Source of the DNA: Ferrimonas kyonanensis DSM 18153
GTDB lineage: Bacteria; Pseudomonadota; Gammaproteobacteria; Enterobacterales; Shewanellaceae
DNA: 64,000 nt
Assembly (NCBI RefSeq): GCF_000425405.1
Contig: NZ_AUDJ01000016.1
Coordinates: 1-64,000 of the forward strand
Direction: 5' to 3'
This document shows positions 19,301 to 27,643 of this stretch, one piece after another (the first letter of the stretch is position 1; every line of letters starts with the position of its first letter). A program made the position numbers and the translations under genes. The notes below the pieces were generated by a model. The model did not search any database and was not told where the DNA came from. It saw nothing but the letters and a program-made list of their open reading frames with translations.

Positions 19301-20920
19301 TCAGTTGGCGCCATTCCAGCCATACTCTTTGAGCTTGCGATACAGGGTGGCTTTGCCGATGCTGAGAATCTTCATCGCCTGGGCCTTGTTGCCCTTGCAG
19401 GCACGGACGACCGACAGAATGTACTCCCGCTCCATCTCCTCCAGGCTAAGGGCGTGGGCGGCGATTCGCTGAGGAAGGTTGGTGGGGGCGTTCAGCGACG
19501 CCGGCAGATCCTCGATGGTGATCTCCCGTCCGTGGCACAAGGCGGTGCAATACTCCACCACATTTTGCATTTCACGAATGTTACCGGGCCAGGAGTGTCC
19601 TTCGAGTATTCGGGCCACCTTGTTGGAAAAACCACGAATATTGCGCCCCATGTGACGATTCTTGCTTTCCAGAATGGATCGGGCCAGCGGCAATATGTCC
19701 TCCTGGCGTTGGCGTAGGCTGGGAATCTTGAGTTCGACCACACACAGTCGGTAATACAGATCGGCCCGAAACCGACCCTGTGCCACCTCTTGCTCCAGGT
19801 TGCGATTGGTGGCGCAGATGATGCGTACGTCCACTTTTCGGCAGTGGTTTTCTCCGACCCGGCGCACCTCCTGCTCCTGCAGGGTTCGCAGCAATTTTAA
19901 CTGCATGGCGGCGGAGATTTCGCCGATTTCATCCAGAAACAGGGTGCCGTTGTCCGCCTCCTCAAACAGCCCGGCCCGGTCGCGGTCGGCGCCGGTGAAC
20001 GCCCCCCGTTTATGGCCGAACAGTTCGCTCTCCAGCAGGGTTTCGGTCAGGGCGCCGCAGTTGATGGCCACGAAGGGTTGGGAGGAGCGGTTGGAGCGTT
20101 CGTGGATAAAGCGGGAGAGGCGTTCTTTGCCGACGCCGCTCTCGCCGGAGACCACCACCGAGGAGTCCACTTTGGCGACTCGGGCGGCAAGCTGGATCAG
20201 CCTGGTCATTTCCCGGTTCTGGGTGATAAAGCCTTCCACGGTCTGTTGCTGATAGGCCTTACCTTGCCGGCTGGCCTTGAGGGCTTTTTGGGTTAACTCC
20301 AGTCGTTTGGTGAGTTCCTTTAGCAAGGAGTCGGAGGAGGCCATGGAAAAAAAGGGTTTGTGGGGCTCCAACTCCTCCCCCCAGTCCTCTTTGAATTTTC
20401 CGATGACCCGGCAATACGGGTCGCCCTTGCCTATGCACATGTCCTCGATGAAGTAGACCTCGCGGTTGTGCTTCCAGGACTCAAAGCCGCTGGCAAAGCC
20501 GGTTAGTGTCCAGCAGACGGGATCGTCGGACTCACCGATACTCAACTGGTGCTGCTCCGCTTCGTAGGAGTTGTGCCAATGCACTTCCAGCAGGGTGTTG
20601 GTGCTGCCGCTTCGCGGCTTGAAGGCAAAGGTTTTGGTGATGCCAAACAGCATATGCAGGTGAGAGCCGCTTTGTGGATCGAGATAGACCTCGGGGAACT
20701 CGCTGCTGAGAATCTGACCGGTGCGCCAGCCATGGGCGTAGCCAAAACGGGTCAGGATGCAACGGGCGACAAAGGTGCCAAACTGATCGATCAACTCTTT
20801 GCGTAATAACCCTAAAGCAACGGCATCAAGCAATACCATTCTCTGGTCCTTGAATTTAATCAGCCCCTCATCAGGGAGAAAGTCAAGGAACTCTCTTGGG
20901 TTAATTTCACTGTTCAGCAT
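19301..20920 (-). CDS. Sigma-54-dependent activator with XylR-N/V4R sensor domain
   Basis: A 539-residue enhancer-binding protein. Residues about 10-190 form an XylR-N plus V4R sensor (for example CWTLTGFASGFESW and EDMCIGKGDPYCRVIG), the type that binds small, often aromatic, effectors in XylR/DmpR. The AAA+ core follows: Walker A SGESGVGKERL, the sigma-54 contact loop GAFTGA (FGHKRGAFTGADRDR), Walker B GTLFLDEIGE and the arginine region LYYRLCVVEL. A Fis-type helix-turn-helix closes it (NKAQAMKILSIGKATLYRKL). It is divergent from the flavoprotein gene, and a concentric palindrome and a sigma-54 promoter lie between the two. It therefore very likely switches on that reductase in response to its substrate. 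Confidence 0.92.
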   Translation of the reverse strand: MLNSEINPREFLDFLPDEGLIKFKDQRMVLLDAVALGLLRKELIDQFGTFVARCILTRFGYAHGWRTGQILSSEFPEVYLDPQSGSHLHMLFGITKTFAFKPRSGSTNTLLEVHWHNSYEAEQHQLSIGESDDPVCWTLTGFASGFESWKHNREVYFIEDMCIGKGDPYCRVIGKFKEDWGEELEPHKPFFSMASSDSLLKELTKRLELTQKALKASRQGKAYQQQTVEGFITQNREMTRLIQLAARVAKVDSSVVVSGESGVGKERLSRFIHERSNRSSQPFVAINCGALTETLLESELFGHKRGAFTGADRDRAGLFEEADNGTLFLDEIGEISAAMQLKLLRTLQEQEVRRVGENHCRKVDVRIICATNRNLEQEVAQGRFRADLYYRLCVVELKIPSLRQRQEDILPLARSILESKNRHMGRNIRGFSNKVARILEGHSWPGNIREMQNVVEYCTALCHGREITIEDLPASLNAPTNLPQRIAAHALSLEEMEREYILSVVRACKGNKAQAMKILSIGKATLYRKLKEYGWNGAN

Positions 20921-20949
20921 AAATGCGGCCCTTTTTATTCCTTATAAAG

Positions 20950-20985
20950 GGTTCCAAAATGAAACCCTGGTTTCTGTCTGGAACC
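20950..20985. promoter_or_regulatory. Concentric palindrome, probable enhancer for the V4R activator
   Basis: Outer arms ggttcca (20950-20956) and tggaacc (20979-20985) and the inner perfect palindrome gaaaccctggtttc (20961-20974) share the same centre, 20967.5. The centre is about 97 bases upstream of the predicted start site of the sigma-54 promoter, the usual distance for an activator site. Confidence 0.65.
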
Positions 20986-21037
20986 GACGCAGATCACCAT
21001 TGTTAACCAAACCCTTTAATAACAATGCTTTACGTTT

Positions 21038-21053
21038 TGGCATGAAGAGTGCA
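21038..21053 (+). promoter_or_regulatory. Sigma-54 promoter of the flavoprotein/cytochrome operon
   Basis: tggcatgaagagtgca matches TGGCACG-N4-TTGCA with two mismatches and has the required GG-N10-GC spacing. Transcription would begin near 21064. Confidence 0.68.
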
Positions 21054-21231
21054 ATAAGTGGTTTATCGTTGGTGAGATACGCTCGTCGACGCAGAATTCT
21101 TATTTAATCTGTGAATTAATTAATAGGGCTTAGCGCCATGCAATTAATAAATGCAGACTGAAAAAGGATAACAAAAATAAAACTCTTCGGTGTGATGAAT
21201 ATCGTTATGTCGAGATGATGAGGATTATATT

Positions 21232-22767
21232 GTGAGAAATATGAAGAGACTCTCAGTTCTGGTGGCGGCCACCCTGTTCAGTGCTGGCGGCTGGGCCGCA
21301 GATATTGTCAAAGACGTTGATGTTGTCGTCGTGGGCTCAGGTGCCAGTGGCATGGCAGCCGCCGTAGAAGCTCAGGAAGCGGGCCTGAAGACGGTGTTGC
21401 TGGAGAAGATGCCGACCATTGGCGGCTCTGCCTTGTACATCGAGGGCACCTTTGCCGTCGAGACCGATCATCAGAAATCGATGTACATCGGTCTGGATAA
21501 AGATTGGGCCTATAAGAACCACATGGAGTTCAACCATGGCTTTATTAATGGTCCTTTGATCCGCAAGTGGATCAATAACTCGGCGAATTCCATCAAATGG
21601 ATGGAAGACCATGGCGTGACTTTCCACGATGTGCGCACCTTGTTTGAGGATGGCTATCGTACCTGGCACATTTTTAAGGACGGTAAGGGTGTCGAGTTTG
21701 TCAATCAGATGGCCAAGTCGTTCAAACAGCACGGCGGCACCATTCTGACTGAAACTCCGGGTACCGAGATCATCTACGAAGACGGTAAAGTCACCGGCAT
21801 CATGGCCGAAGATGCAGAGGGTGAGACCTACCAGTTTAATACTCAGGGTGGGGTGATTGTGGCCGCAGGCGGCTTTATCAACAACCCGGAGTATCTGAAG
21901 AAATACGGCATTCGCTCCGACTACCTGATTGTGGGTCCTAAGACCGGTCGTGATGGTGACAGTCTGCCGTGGTACGACAAGGTGGGCGCGCGTCTGGAGG
22001 GGATGGGAACCCACCTGGCGATCGGTGCCTGGTTGTCTGGTAAAGATCCAAACACCCAACTGAGCCAACCGGAGCACACCACAGTTTACTCGCAACTGGC
22101 GTCGTTGCTGCGTCAGCCCTACATGTGGGTGGCCAATGACGGTAAGCGCTTCATCGACGAGTCGCAGGCACCGCTGTGGATGAACACTGACCCTGCGGTA
22201 GAGCGGGTTGGTGGGTCTTACTTCGCCGTCTTCGATGACACCCTCAAGGATTACATGATCAATGAGGGTATCGATGTGTCTCACTCCGACTGGGTTCGCG
22301 TTGGTCACAAGCTGGACCTGCTTGAAGAGGGGCTCGAGGTCGGCCAGGAGGAGGGGTACGTGTATGTTTCCAACACCATCGAAGGCCTGGCCAAGAAGAT
22401 GGGGGTGGATCCGGTCGCCCTCAAGAAGACTGTCGAAGACAACAACCGTTACGCGGTTAATGGTCTGGACGAGGAGTTCCCCAAAGACCGTAAGTACGTC
22501 CGCTCCATCAGCAAGCCGCCTTACTTTGCCGTGAAAGGCGACAACGCCACCTTGATTACCCTCGGTGGCCCCTCGACCAACACCGACATGCAGATTCTGC
22601 GGGAAAAGGATCTGAAACCGGTTGAGGGCATGTATGTGGTGGGCTGTGAAGTGGGTGGCATCTACGGTGACTCCTACAACCTGACCCTGGAGGGGATGGC
22701 CAGCTCCTTTGCCATTAACTCCGGCCGGTTTGCTTCTCAGCACATTGCCAAGAAGCTCGGTAAGTAA
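21232..22767 (+). CDS. Periplasmic FAD-dependent reductase, flavocytochrome c flavin subunit type
   Basis: A 511-residue exported flavoprotein. GTG 21232 has agga 7 bases upstream; ATG 21241 is the alternative. The signal peptide ends near GGWAA. The FAD-binding motif is VVVVGSGASGMAAAVEA, followed by EKMPTIGGSALYI, GVIVAAGGF and a second FAD contact region YVVGCEVGGIYGDSYNL at the C terminus. The fold is that of the fumarate reductase/urocanate reductase/ketosteroid dehydrogenase group. No heme motif is present; the tetraheme cytochrome is the next gene, so this looks like a split flavocytochrome. GKRFIDES matches the active-site Arg segment of the family. The usual HxxGG and GxNRLGGNA signatures of fumarate reductase are replaced by TLGG and GDSYNL. 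Fumarate is therefore doubtful as substrate; an unsaturated or aromatic compound is more likely. Confidence 0.88.
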   Translation: MRNMKRLSVLVAATLFSAGGWAADIVKDVDVVVVGSGASGMAAAVEAQEAGLKTVLLEKMPTIGGSALYIEGTFAVETDHQKSMYIGLDKDWAYKNHMEFNHGFINGPLIRKWINNSANSIKWMEDHGVTFHDVRTLFEDGYRTWHIFKDGKGVEFVNQMAKSFKQHGGTILTETPGTEIIYEDGKVTGIMAEDAEGETYQFNTQGGVIVAAGGFINNPEYLKKYGIRSDYLIVGPKTGRDGDSLPWYDKVGARLEGMGTHLAIGAWLSGKDPNTQLSQPEHTTVYSQLASLLRQPYMWVANDGKRFIDESQAPLWMNTDPAVERVGGSYFAVFDDTLKDYMINEGIDVSHSDWVRVGHKLDLLEEGLEVGQEEGYVYVSNTIEGLAKKMGVDPVALKKTVEDNNRYAVNGLDEEFPKDRKYVRSISKPPYFAVKGDNATLITLGGPSTNTDMQILREKDLKPVEGMYVVGCEVGGIYGDSYNLTLEGMASSFAINSGRFASQHIAKKLGK

Positions 22768-22832
22768 GCATGGAGTCGGGACCGGCGGGCTTTGCCGCCG
22801 GTCTTGTTGATTCATTTTTCGAAGGTCTATTC

Positions 22833-23171
22833 ATGAAAACGTTTTCTCTGACTCTGCTGGCCGTTGCCGGTTTGATGTTCTCTTTCCTGGGGATGGCCTC
22901 GGAGCATCTGGCCGAACGACACGCCGGTTTTGGAATTGATTGTGTCGATTGCCACCTGACCGAGGTGCCCACCAAACGCGCCAAGAGTAAGGCGTGCAAG
23001 GGGTGCCATGGTGACAAGGTTGACGTACCGCTGTTCCAGGCCGAGGAGCGCAGCGTCGATTTCCACGAATCCCCCCATGGCAGTGTGCGTTGTACCAAGT
23101 GCCATCTGGCGCACCAGCAGCCGGTGATGTACTGCAACGAGTGTCATGCGTTTGAAAAGGCCGTTCCTTAA
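22833..23171 (+). CDS. Periplasmic tetraheme cytochrome c
   Basis: A 112-residue protein with a signal peptide (residues 1-22) and four c-heme motifs in order: CVDCH, CKGCH, CTKCH and CNECH. Extra histidines (for example ERHAGFG, FHESPHGS, AHQQ) can provide the second axial ligands. This is the small tetraheme type found as the N-terminal domain of Shewanella flavocytochrome c3, here as a separate subunit. ATG 22833 has gaagg upstream. It follows the flavoprotein by 65 bases and most likely passes electrons from the membrane quinol dehydrogenase (CymA-like) to it. Confidence 0.92.
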   Translation: MKTFSLTLLAVAGLMFSFLGMASEHLAERHAGFGIDCVDCHLTEVPTKRAKSKACKGCHGDKVDVPLFQAEERSVDFHESPHGSVRCTKCHLAHQQPVMYCNECHAFEKAVP

Positions 23172-23209
23172 GGCCAGCCTTACGGGTCTGTTACGTCGCC
23201 TCAGACATG

Positions 23210-23238
23210 AAAAAAGCCGCTCTGTTGAGCGGCTTTTT
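23210..23238. terminator. Bidirectional rho-independent terminator
   Basis: gccgct-ctgttg-agcggc is flanked by an A-run (23210-23215) and a T-run (23234-23238). It serves both the tetraheme cytochrome gene and the convergent glutathione reductase gene. Confidence 0.85.
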
Positions 23239-23257
23239 ACTGTCTTCCTTGGGCGTT

Positions 23258-24613
23258 TTAGCGCATGGTCACAAACTCTTCGGCGCTGGTAGGGTGCAGG
23301 GCCACGGTGTTGTCGAAGTCCGCTTTGGTGGCGCCCATCTTGATGGCCACCGCAAAGCCCTGCAGGATCTCATCCATGCCGAAGCCGATGCCGTGCAGGC
23401 CGACAATTTTCTGTTCGGGGCCGGCGCACACCAGCTTCATCTGTGTCTGCTGGCGGTGGGCGGTGACCGCGGTGTACATGGCGGCAAAGCCGGAGGTGTA
23501 CACCTGAACGTTGTCTTCGCCGTACTGCTCTACCGCCTGAGGCTCGGTCAGGCCAATGGTGCCGATGGCCGGATGACTGAAGACCACGGTGGGTACCAGC
23601 GAGTAGTCCATCTTGGCGTTGGGTTGATTGCCAAACAGCCGTTCCGACAGTTGTCGACCCGCCTTTACCGCCACCGGTGTCAGCTCGATGCCCCCCTCCA
23701 TGATGTCGCCGACGGTGTAGATGCCGTCGACGTTGGTGTTCTGGTACTCATCCACCGGAATGAACCCGCGGTCATTCACCTTGACGCCAGAGGCTTCGAT
23801 GTTGATGACGTCGGTGGCCGGTTCACGGCCGATGGCCCAGATCAGGGTGTCGACGTTGAGGCTGTTGCCATTTTCCAGTTTCAGGGTCAGGCTGCCATCG
23901 GCCTCTTTCACCACCTCTGACGGAATGGAGTGGGTATGCAGCGTTGGCCCTTCTTGTGCCATCAGATCCACCAGGGTCTGGGTGATCAGGGGATCAAAGT
24001 TGCGCAATGGGGCGTGTTTACGCACCAGTAGATGGGTGTCGCTGCCCAGGGCATGCAGCACCCCTGCCAGCTCCACTGCGATGTAGCCGGCGCCGACCAC
24101 CGCCACCCGCTTGGGTTGCTCGGTCAGGGCGAAGAAGCCATTGGAATCGATGCCGTGCTCGGCACCGGCAATCGCCGGAATGGTGGGGCGGCCACCGGTG
24201 GCGATCAGAATGTGAGGGGCGGTGTAGTGCTCGCCGTTGACTTCGATGGTGCGGCTGTCGACAAACTTGCCAAAACCGTTCACCAGGGTGACGCCATTGG
24301 CGTCCAGGCCTCGGTTATAGCCACCGTGAATGCGTTCGATGTAGGCTTCACGGCTGGCCACCAGCTTGCTCCAGTCGAATCGGTTCACGGTCAGATCGAA
24401 GCCGTAGTCGGCACCGTACAGGTTGACCGCCTCCGCTACCTGAGCCCCAAACCACATCACCTTTTTCGGCACACAACCGACGTTCACGCAGGTGCCGCCC
24501 AGGTGCTTGGCCTCGATCAGCAGCACCTTGGCTCCGCGCATGGCGGCCCGGTTGGCTGATGCGATGCCGCCGCTGCCGGCACCAAGAACGATGTAGTCAA
24601 ATTGCTGAGCCAT
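23258..24613 (-). CDS. gor: Glutathione reductase
   Basis: A 451-residue FAD- and NADPH-dependent disulfide reductase that regenerates glutathione. The FAD motif is [16 protein letters not shown], the redox disulfide is [16 protein letters not shown], the NADPH motif is [16 protein letters not shown] and the C-terminal catalytic His lies in [11 protein letters not shown]. The length equals that of E. coli Gor (450). In E. coli, gor lies near prlC and rsmJ; here prlC (29227) and rsmJ (33183) follow after intervening gene blocks. Confidence 0.95.
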   Translation of the reverse strand: MAQQFDYIVLGAGSGGIASANRAAMRGAKVLLIEAKHLGGTCVNVGCVPKKVMWFGAQVAEAVNLYGADYGFDLTVNRFDWSKLVASREAYIERIHGGYNRGLDANGVTLVNGFGKFVDSRTIEVNGEHYTAPHILIATGGRPTIPAIAGAEHGIDSNGFFALTEQPKRVAVVGAGYIAVELAGVLHALGSDTHLLVRKHAPLRNFDPLITQTLVDLMAQEGPTLHTHSIPSEVVKEADGSLTLKLENGNSLNVDTLIWAIGREPATDVINIEASGVKVNDRGFIPVDEYQNTNVDGIYTVGDIMEGGIELTPVAVKAGRQLSERLFGNQPNAKMDYSLVPTVVFSHPAIGTIGLTEPQAVEQYGEDNVQVYTSGFAAMYTAVTAHRQQTQMKLVCAGPEQKIVGLHGIGFGMDEILQGFAVAIKMGATKADFDNTVALHPTSAEEFVTMR

Positions 24614-24764
24614 GGGAGTGATCCTTTACTGGTTAGGCCGGTTATTACCGGCATAGATGGGTCTATGTTGTACCGTTAACTGGGGTTCACCTCAACCAAA
24701 AACAAGGGATTGAGGCAATCGGTTTCGGCGGTAAGGCCCGGCGGCCTTACCGCCGCTTGCCGGG

Positions 24765-25547
24765 CTAACCGCAGCAGCCGCTGTCGCCACAGTTGCTGGA
24801 TTTGGGCTCGCAACTGGCCAGGATGTCGCGGCATTGCTGCTGGCCGCAGCACTCATCCAGGGTGTCGGCCTGGCACTGGCAGGGCTGGCAGTGGCGCTGA
24901 ATCCTGCCCAGTACCGTCTGTTCTGACAGGTAGTAAGCACTGAATTTCTCAAGGAAATCGTCGGCAACGCTGCGCTGGCCCAAGCCGGTGTCCATCAATG
25001 CCTGTTGCCAGGCCTGGGTTTTGGGGTAACCGGCGACAAAGTCGTAACCGGTGTGCTGTTTGATGATCCAGGCCCGGTGCAGCACCGGTAACCAGGCCAG
25101 ATCGACCATGCTGAGGCTGTCACTGTTGAAGTAGCGTTGGCCTCCCAGCACCGTTTCCACCTTGGCAAAGGCGCTGGCCAGCTTGACGCTGTGCTGCTTG
25201 AGGGTGTCGCCATCCTTGCTGCCCATGGTCGGGCACTGAACCAGGTATTGTTTACTGCCGAGGTAACTCCAGGCTCGGTTGTGGGCGACCTGCACCGGAC
25301 TCAAACCGGGCTGCAGTGGGGGATAGGCGTCTTCCAGATATTCGGCGATGGCATCGGACTCGAACAGCACCTCGCCGGTGTCGATTTGCAGCAGCGGCAC
25401 CTGGCCATTTGGGGAGATGTCGAGAAACCACTGGGGCTTGTCGTTGAGTTGAATGTACTCCACCTCATAGGGCAGGCTTTTGGCTTCCAGCAGGGCGGTA
25501 ATGCGTTGAACGAAGGGACAAATGGTAAAACTGATGACTTTAAGCAT
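24765..25547 (-). CDS. Glutathione S-transferase-like protein with cysteine-rich C-terminal tail
   Basis: A 260-residue protein. Residues 1-80 form a GST N-terminal thioredoxin fold (SFTICPFVQRITALLE, then PNGQVPLLQID and ESDAIAEYLED), with Cys-10 in a CPF motif like omega-class and thiol-type GSTs. Residues about 85-215 are the helical domain. The last 45 residues carry ten cysteines (CQPCQCQ, ECCGQQQC, CEPKSSNCGDSGCCG), which is unusual for a GST and looks like a metal-binding tail. It follows the SigZ-like sigma factor on the same strand, about 90 bases downstream, so it may be part of its regulon. The substrate is unknown. Confidence 0.82.
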   Translation of the reverse strand: MLKVISFTICPFVQRITALLEAKSLPYEVEYIQLNDKPQWFLDISPNGQVPLLQIDTGEVLFESDAIAEYLEDAYPPLQPGLSPVQVAHNRAWSYLGSKQYLVQCPTMGSKDGDTLKQHSVKLASAFAKVETVLGGQRYFNSDSLSMVDLAWLPVLHRAWIIKQHTGYDFVAGYPKTQAWQQALMDTGLGQRSVADDFLEKFSAYYLSEQTVLGRIQRHCQPCQCQADTLDECCGQQQCRDILASCEPKSSNCGDSGCCG

Positions 25548-25635
25548 GGGGCCTCTCTTGTCAGTGACGCCCGGGGTTGTCCCCGGGTTACGGTGTCAAA
25601 GACGCGGGCGGCCGCAAAAGGACGCAGATTTATTT

Positions 25636-26172
25636 TTAGCAGCCCCGGCAATCGGGATCCTTGGGGTGGTAATCGAGGACGCCACCCCGGCCCACTTCGA
25701 TGTCGCAGCAGGCGGTCAGGCGCTGACGCAGTTGCTGTCGCCCTCGTTGTACCCGGCTTTTGGCACCGGACAGGGTCAACCCCAAGTGGTCGGCAATCTG
25801 TTGCTGACTGAGCTCTTGCAGTTCGGCCAGTTGCAGCGGCACCCGGTAGCGTTGGGGCAGTTCATCGATGAGCGGCACCAGGCACTGGGCCAGTTCACGG
25901 TGTGCTTGCTCGGCGACATCGGCCTGAGGGGCCGCCAGGTCGTCGGGCAGTTCGTTGTGGCTGTGGCGCTGGCGGTGGTGATCCATGATGGCATTGTGGG
26001 CGATGCGGTACAGCCAGCCATTGAGGCTGGCGTTGTCGCGAAGCTGATGCAGGTGGGTGTGGGCCTTGAGGTAGACCTCCTGCAAAATGTCATCGATGGC
26101 GGCAGGGGAGTCAACACGCTTGCCGATGTAGCCGCGCAGTCGGTCTTTGTGGGTTTGCCAGTGATTCAGCAT
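25636..26172 (-). CDS. sigZ: ECF-type sigma factor, SigZ-like
   Basis: A 178-residue sigma-70 family factor. I took ATG 26172 (MLNHWQTHKDRL) as the start, since the longer frame to 26241 adds a basic leader. Region 2 shows IDDILQEVYLKAHTHL and GWLYRIAHNAIMDHHR; region 4 shows LSQQQIADHLGLTLSGAKSRVQRGRQ. The C-terminal cysteine motif TACCDIE...CRGC is typical of the SigZ subfamily and may sense thiol or metal state. No anti-sigma gene is adjacent. The cysteine-rich GST follows it. Confidence 0.88.
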   Translation of the reverse strand: MLNHWQTHKDRLRGYIGKRVDSPAAIDDILQEVYLKAHTHLHQLRDNASLNGWLYRIAHNAIMDHHRQRHSHNELPDDLAAPQADVAEQAHRELAQCLVPLIDELPQRYRVPLQLAELQELSQQQIADHLGLTLSGAKSRVQRGRQQLRQRLTACCDIEVGRGGVLDYHPKDPDCRGC

Positions 26173-26282
26173 CAAGCGGTTCTCTCGGGTTGTTCGGGGT
26201 GTGAATAGCTCCTTGACGGGCCGGGGCAGAAAAAGACGCAAAATTTGATGAAACCAGTATAGCGTTGCCCGATGGCGGCGCC

Positions 26283-26304
26283 AATAAAGGCGCCCGTAGG
26301 CGCC
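26283..26304 (-). terminator. Rho-independent terminator of the HupE operon
   Basis: On the minus strand ggcgcc-tacg-ggcgcc is followed by TTTATT. It lies about 20 bases beyond the stop of the anchor protein gene. Confidence 0.7.
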
Positions 26305-26321
26305 TGTAGCTTCTGCGAAGA

Positions 26322-26858
26322 TCAGCCTTTGATGACGTAATTGCCCTTGAGGGTCAGGGAAACCTGTACCGGCTTGCCAGAGCGGTTTTTCCAGTACCAG
26401 CCATGGGAGCCGGTGAACGGGGTCGTCAGCGATCCCTTCATGTTGCTGGAGGTGGTAATGGCAAAGCTCTCGAAGTAACCGCTGGTATCGCCTTCAGGCT
26501 CGCCATGAAAATCGAAATACAGTGGCGTGCCGTCGGTGTGCCATTCGTATTCCAGCTGAGCGTATTGGTCCATCAGCAGTTTGTACTCCAGCCCCTTACC
26601 GGCGGGAATGGTAATGGTGATCGTATCCTTACGCTGTTGGCGGGTCGGCGGGGCCTGGTCAAGGGGGATCGTGGCCGGGGCTTGGGCGGCTTCGGCCAGC
26701 GCCGTCAGCCCTAGAGCCTTGCCGGCACCGGTGGGATCAATGTTGTACTCCGCCGGCAGGATGCAGGTCAGCAGCAGTACGGCCGCCAGCAAAGCCGCGG
26801 CGACGCAGGCCTTGAACAGGGTAGCGGTGGAGTGCACCGGTGGTGTGAATTGGGTCAT
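26322..26858 (-). CDS. Transmembrane anchor protein, HupE-associated
   Basis: A 178-residue protein. One membrane segment (about residues 15-36, CVAAALLAAVLLLTCIL) is followed by a mostly beta periplasmic domain with a repeated aromatic pattern (EYEWHTDGTPLYFDFHGEPE and GSHGWYWKNRSG). From memory it matches proteins called 'transmembrane anchor protein' that neighbour HupE/UreJ-type genes. The gap to the HupE gene upstream is only 24 bases. It may be an accessory to metal transport, but its role is not known. Confidence 0.68.
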   Translation of the reverse strand: MTQFTPPVHSTATLFKACVAAALLAAVLLLTCILPAEYNIDPTGAGKALGLTALAEAAQAPATIPLDQAPPTRQQRKDTITITIPAGKGLEYKLLMDQYAQLEYEWHTDGTPLYFDFHGEPEGDTSGYFESFAITTSSNMKGSLTTPFTGSHGWYWKNRSGKPVQVSLTLKGNYVIKG

Positions 26859-26882
26859 GTGGAATCCTTATTGTTATTGGTT

Positions 26883-27572
26883 TTAGTTGCTGAAATAGCC
26901 GGTCAGTTGAAAGCCCATCAGCATCAGACCGCCGCTCATCAGCAGGGTGTTGGTGATGGTGGCGAAGTTCAGGTAGCTGGAGTGGCGGCGCCAGGCGCTC
27001 ATCATGATCAGCACCACCGTCAGGGCCAGGAACTGGCCGATCTCGACGCCGACGTTGAAGGCCAGAATGTTGGCCACCAGGCCGTCGTCCGGCAGGTTGA
27101 ACTCCTGAATCTTGGTGGCCAGGCCGAAGCCATGGAACAGACCGAAAATCATCACGGCCGCCTTGGTGTTGGGCTGGTAGCCCAGCAGACGTTGAAAGCC
27201 GCCAAGGTTGTCGAAGCCCTTGTAGACGATGGACAGGGCGATGATGGCATCCACCAGATAGGCGTTAACGTGAATGTCTGCCAACACGCCGTACAGCAGG
27301 GTGATGCTGTGTCCCAGAGTGAATAAGCTGACGTACAGCAACACGTCCTTGGCGCGGAACAGAAAGAAAATCACCCCGACCAGAAACAACAGGTGATCGT
27401 AGCCGGTCAGCATGTGTTTGGCGCCGATGTACAGGTAGGGGAGAATGGAAACCCCTTGATTAACAGTGAGAAACTGGCGGGTGTCGTCGTCGACACCGTG
27501 GGCCAGCAGTGAGAATGACGCCAAGGCGCCCAGGATCAGTACCAGGGCGTTCAGCCATGGAGTTAGCCTCAT
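26883..27572 (-). CDS. HupE/UreJ family membrane protein
   Basis: A 229-residue inner-membrane protein with a signal-like first segment and about six further membrane segments. The family signatures are the metal-site motifs YIGAKHMLTGYDHLLFL and SLFTLGHSITL, and later IFGLFHGFGLA. HupE and UreJ proteins carry nickel or related divalent metals for hydrogenase and urease. No hydrogenase or urease gene is visible here, so the metal may be Ni, Co or Zn. It is the middle gene of an operon with the His-rich protein and the anchor protein. Confidence 0.85.
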   Translation of the reverse strand: MRLTPWLNALVLILGALASFSLLAHGVDDDTRQFLTVNQGVSILPYLYIGAKHMLTGYDHLLFLVGVIFFLFRAKDVLLYVSLFTLGHSITLLYGVLADIHVNAYLVDAIIALSIVYKGFDNLGGFQRLLGYQPNTKAAVMIFGLFHGFGLATKIQEFNLPDDGLVANILAFNVGVEIGQFLALTVVLIMMSAWRRHSSYLNFATITNTLLMSGGLMLMGFQLTGYFSN

Positions 27573-27643
27573 AAGTGCATTCCTTTTAGAAGCTGTAGAT
27601 GGTTATCGGTGCGAACCGATACAAAAAAGAGGGATCAGGGCGC

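Larger units (their letters stand above)
20921..21231. other. Divergent control region between activator and flavoprotein
   Basis: This 311-base region has no gene. It holds a concentric palindrome at 20950-20985 and a sigma-54-type promoter at 21038-21053. An AT-rich leader of roughly 165 bases leads to the flavoprotein start. Confidence 0.6.

Noticed and set aside
21337-22815. A 492-codon open frame antisense to the flavoprotein gene
   Set aside because: It is a shadow of the strongly biased codons of the flavoprotein; it has no ribosome site and no recognisable domain.
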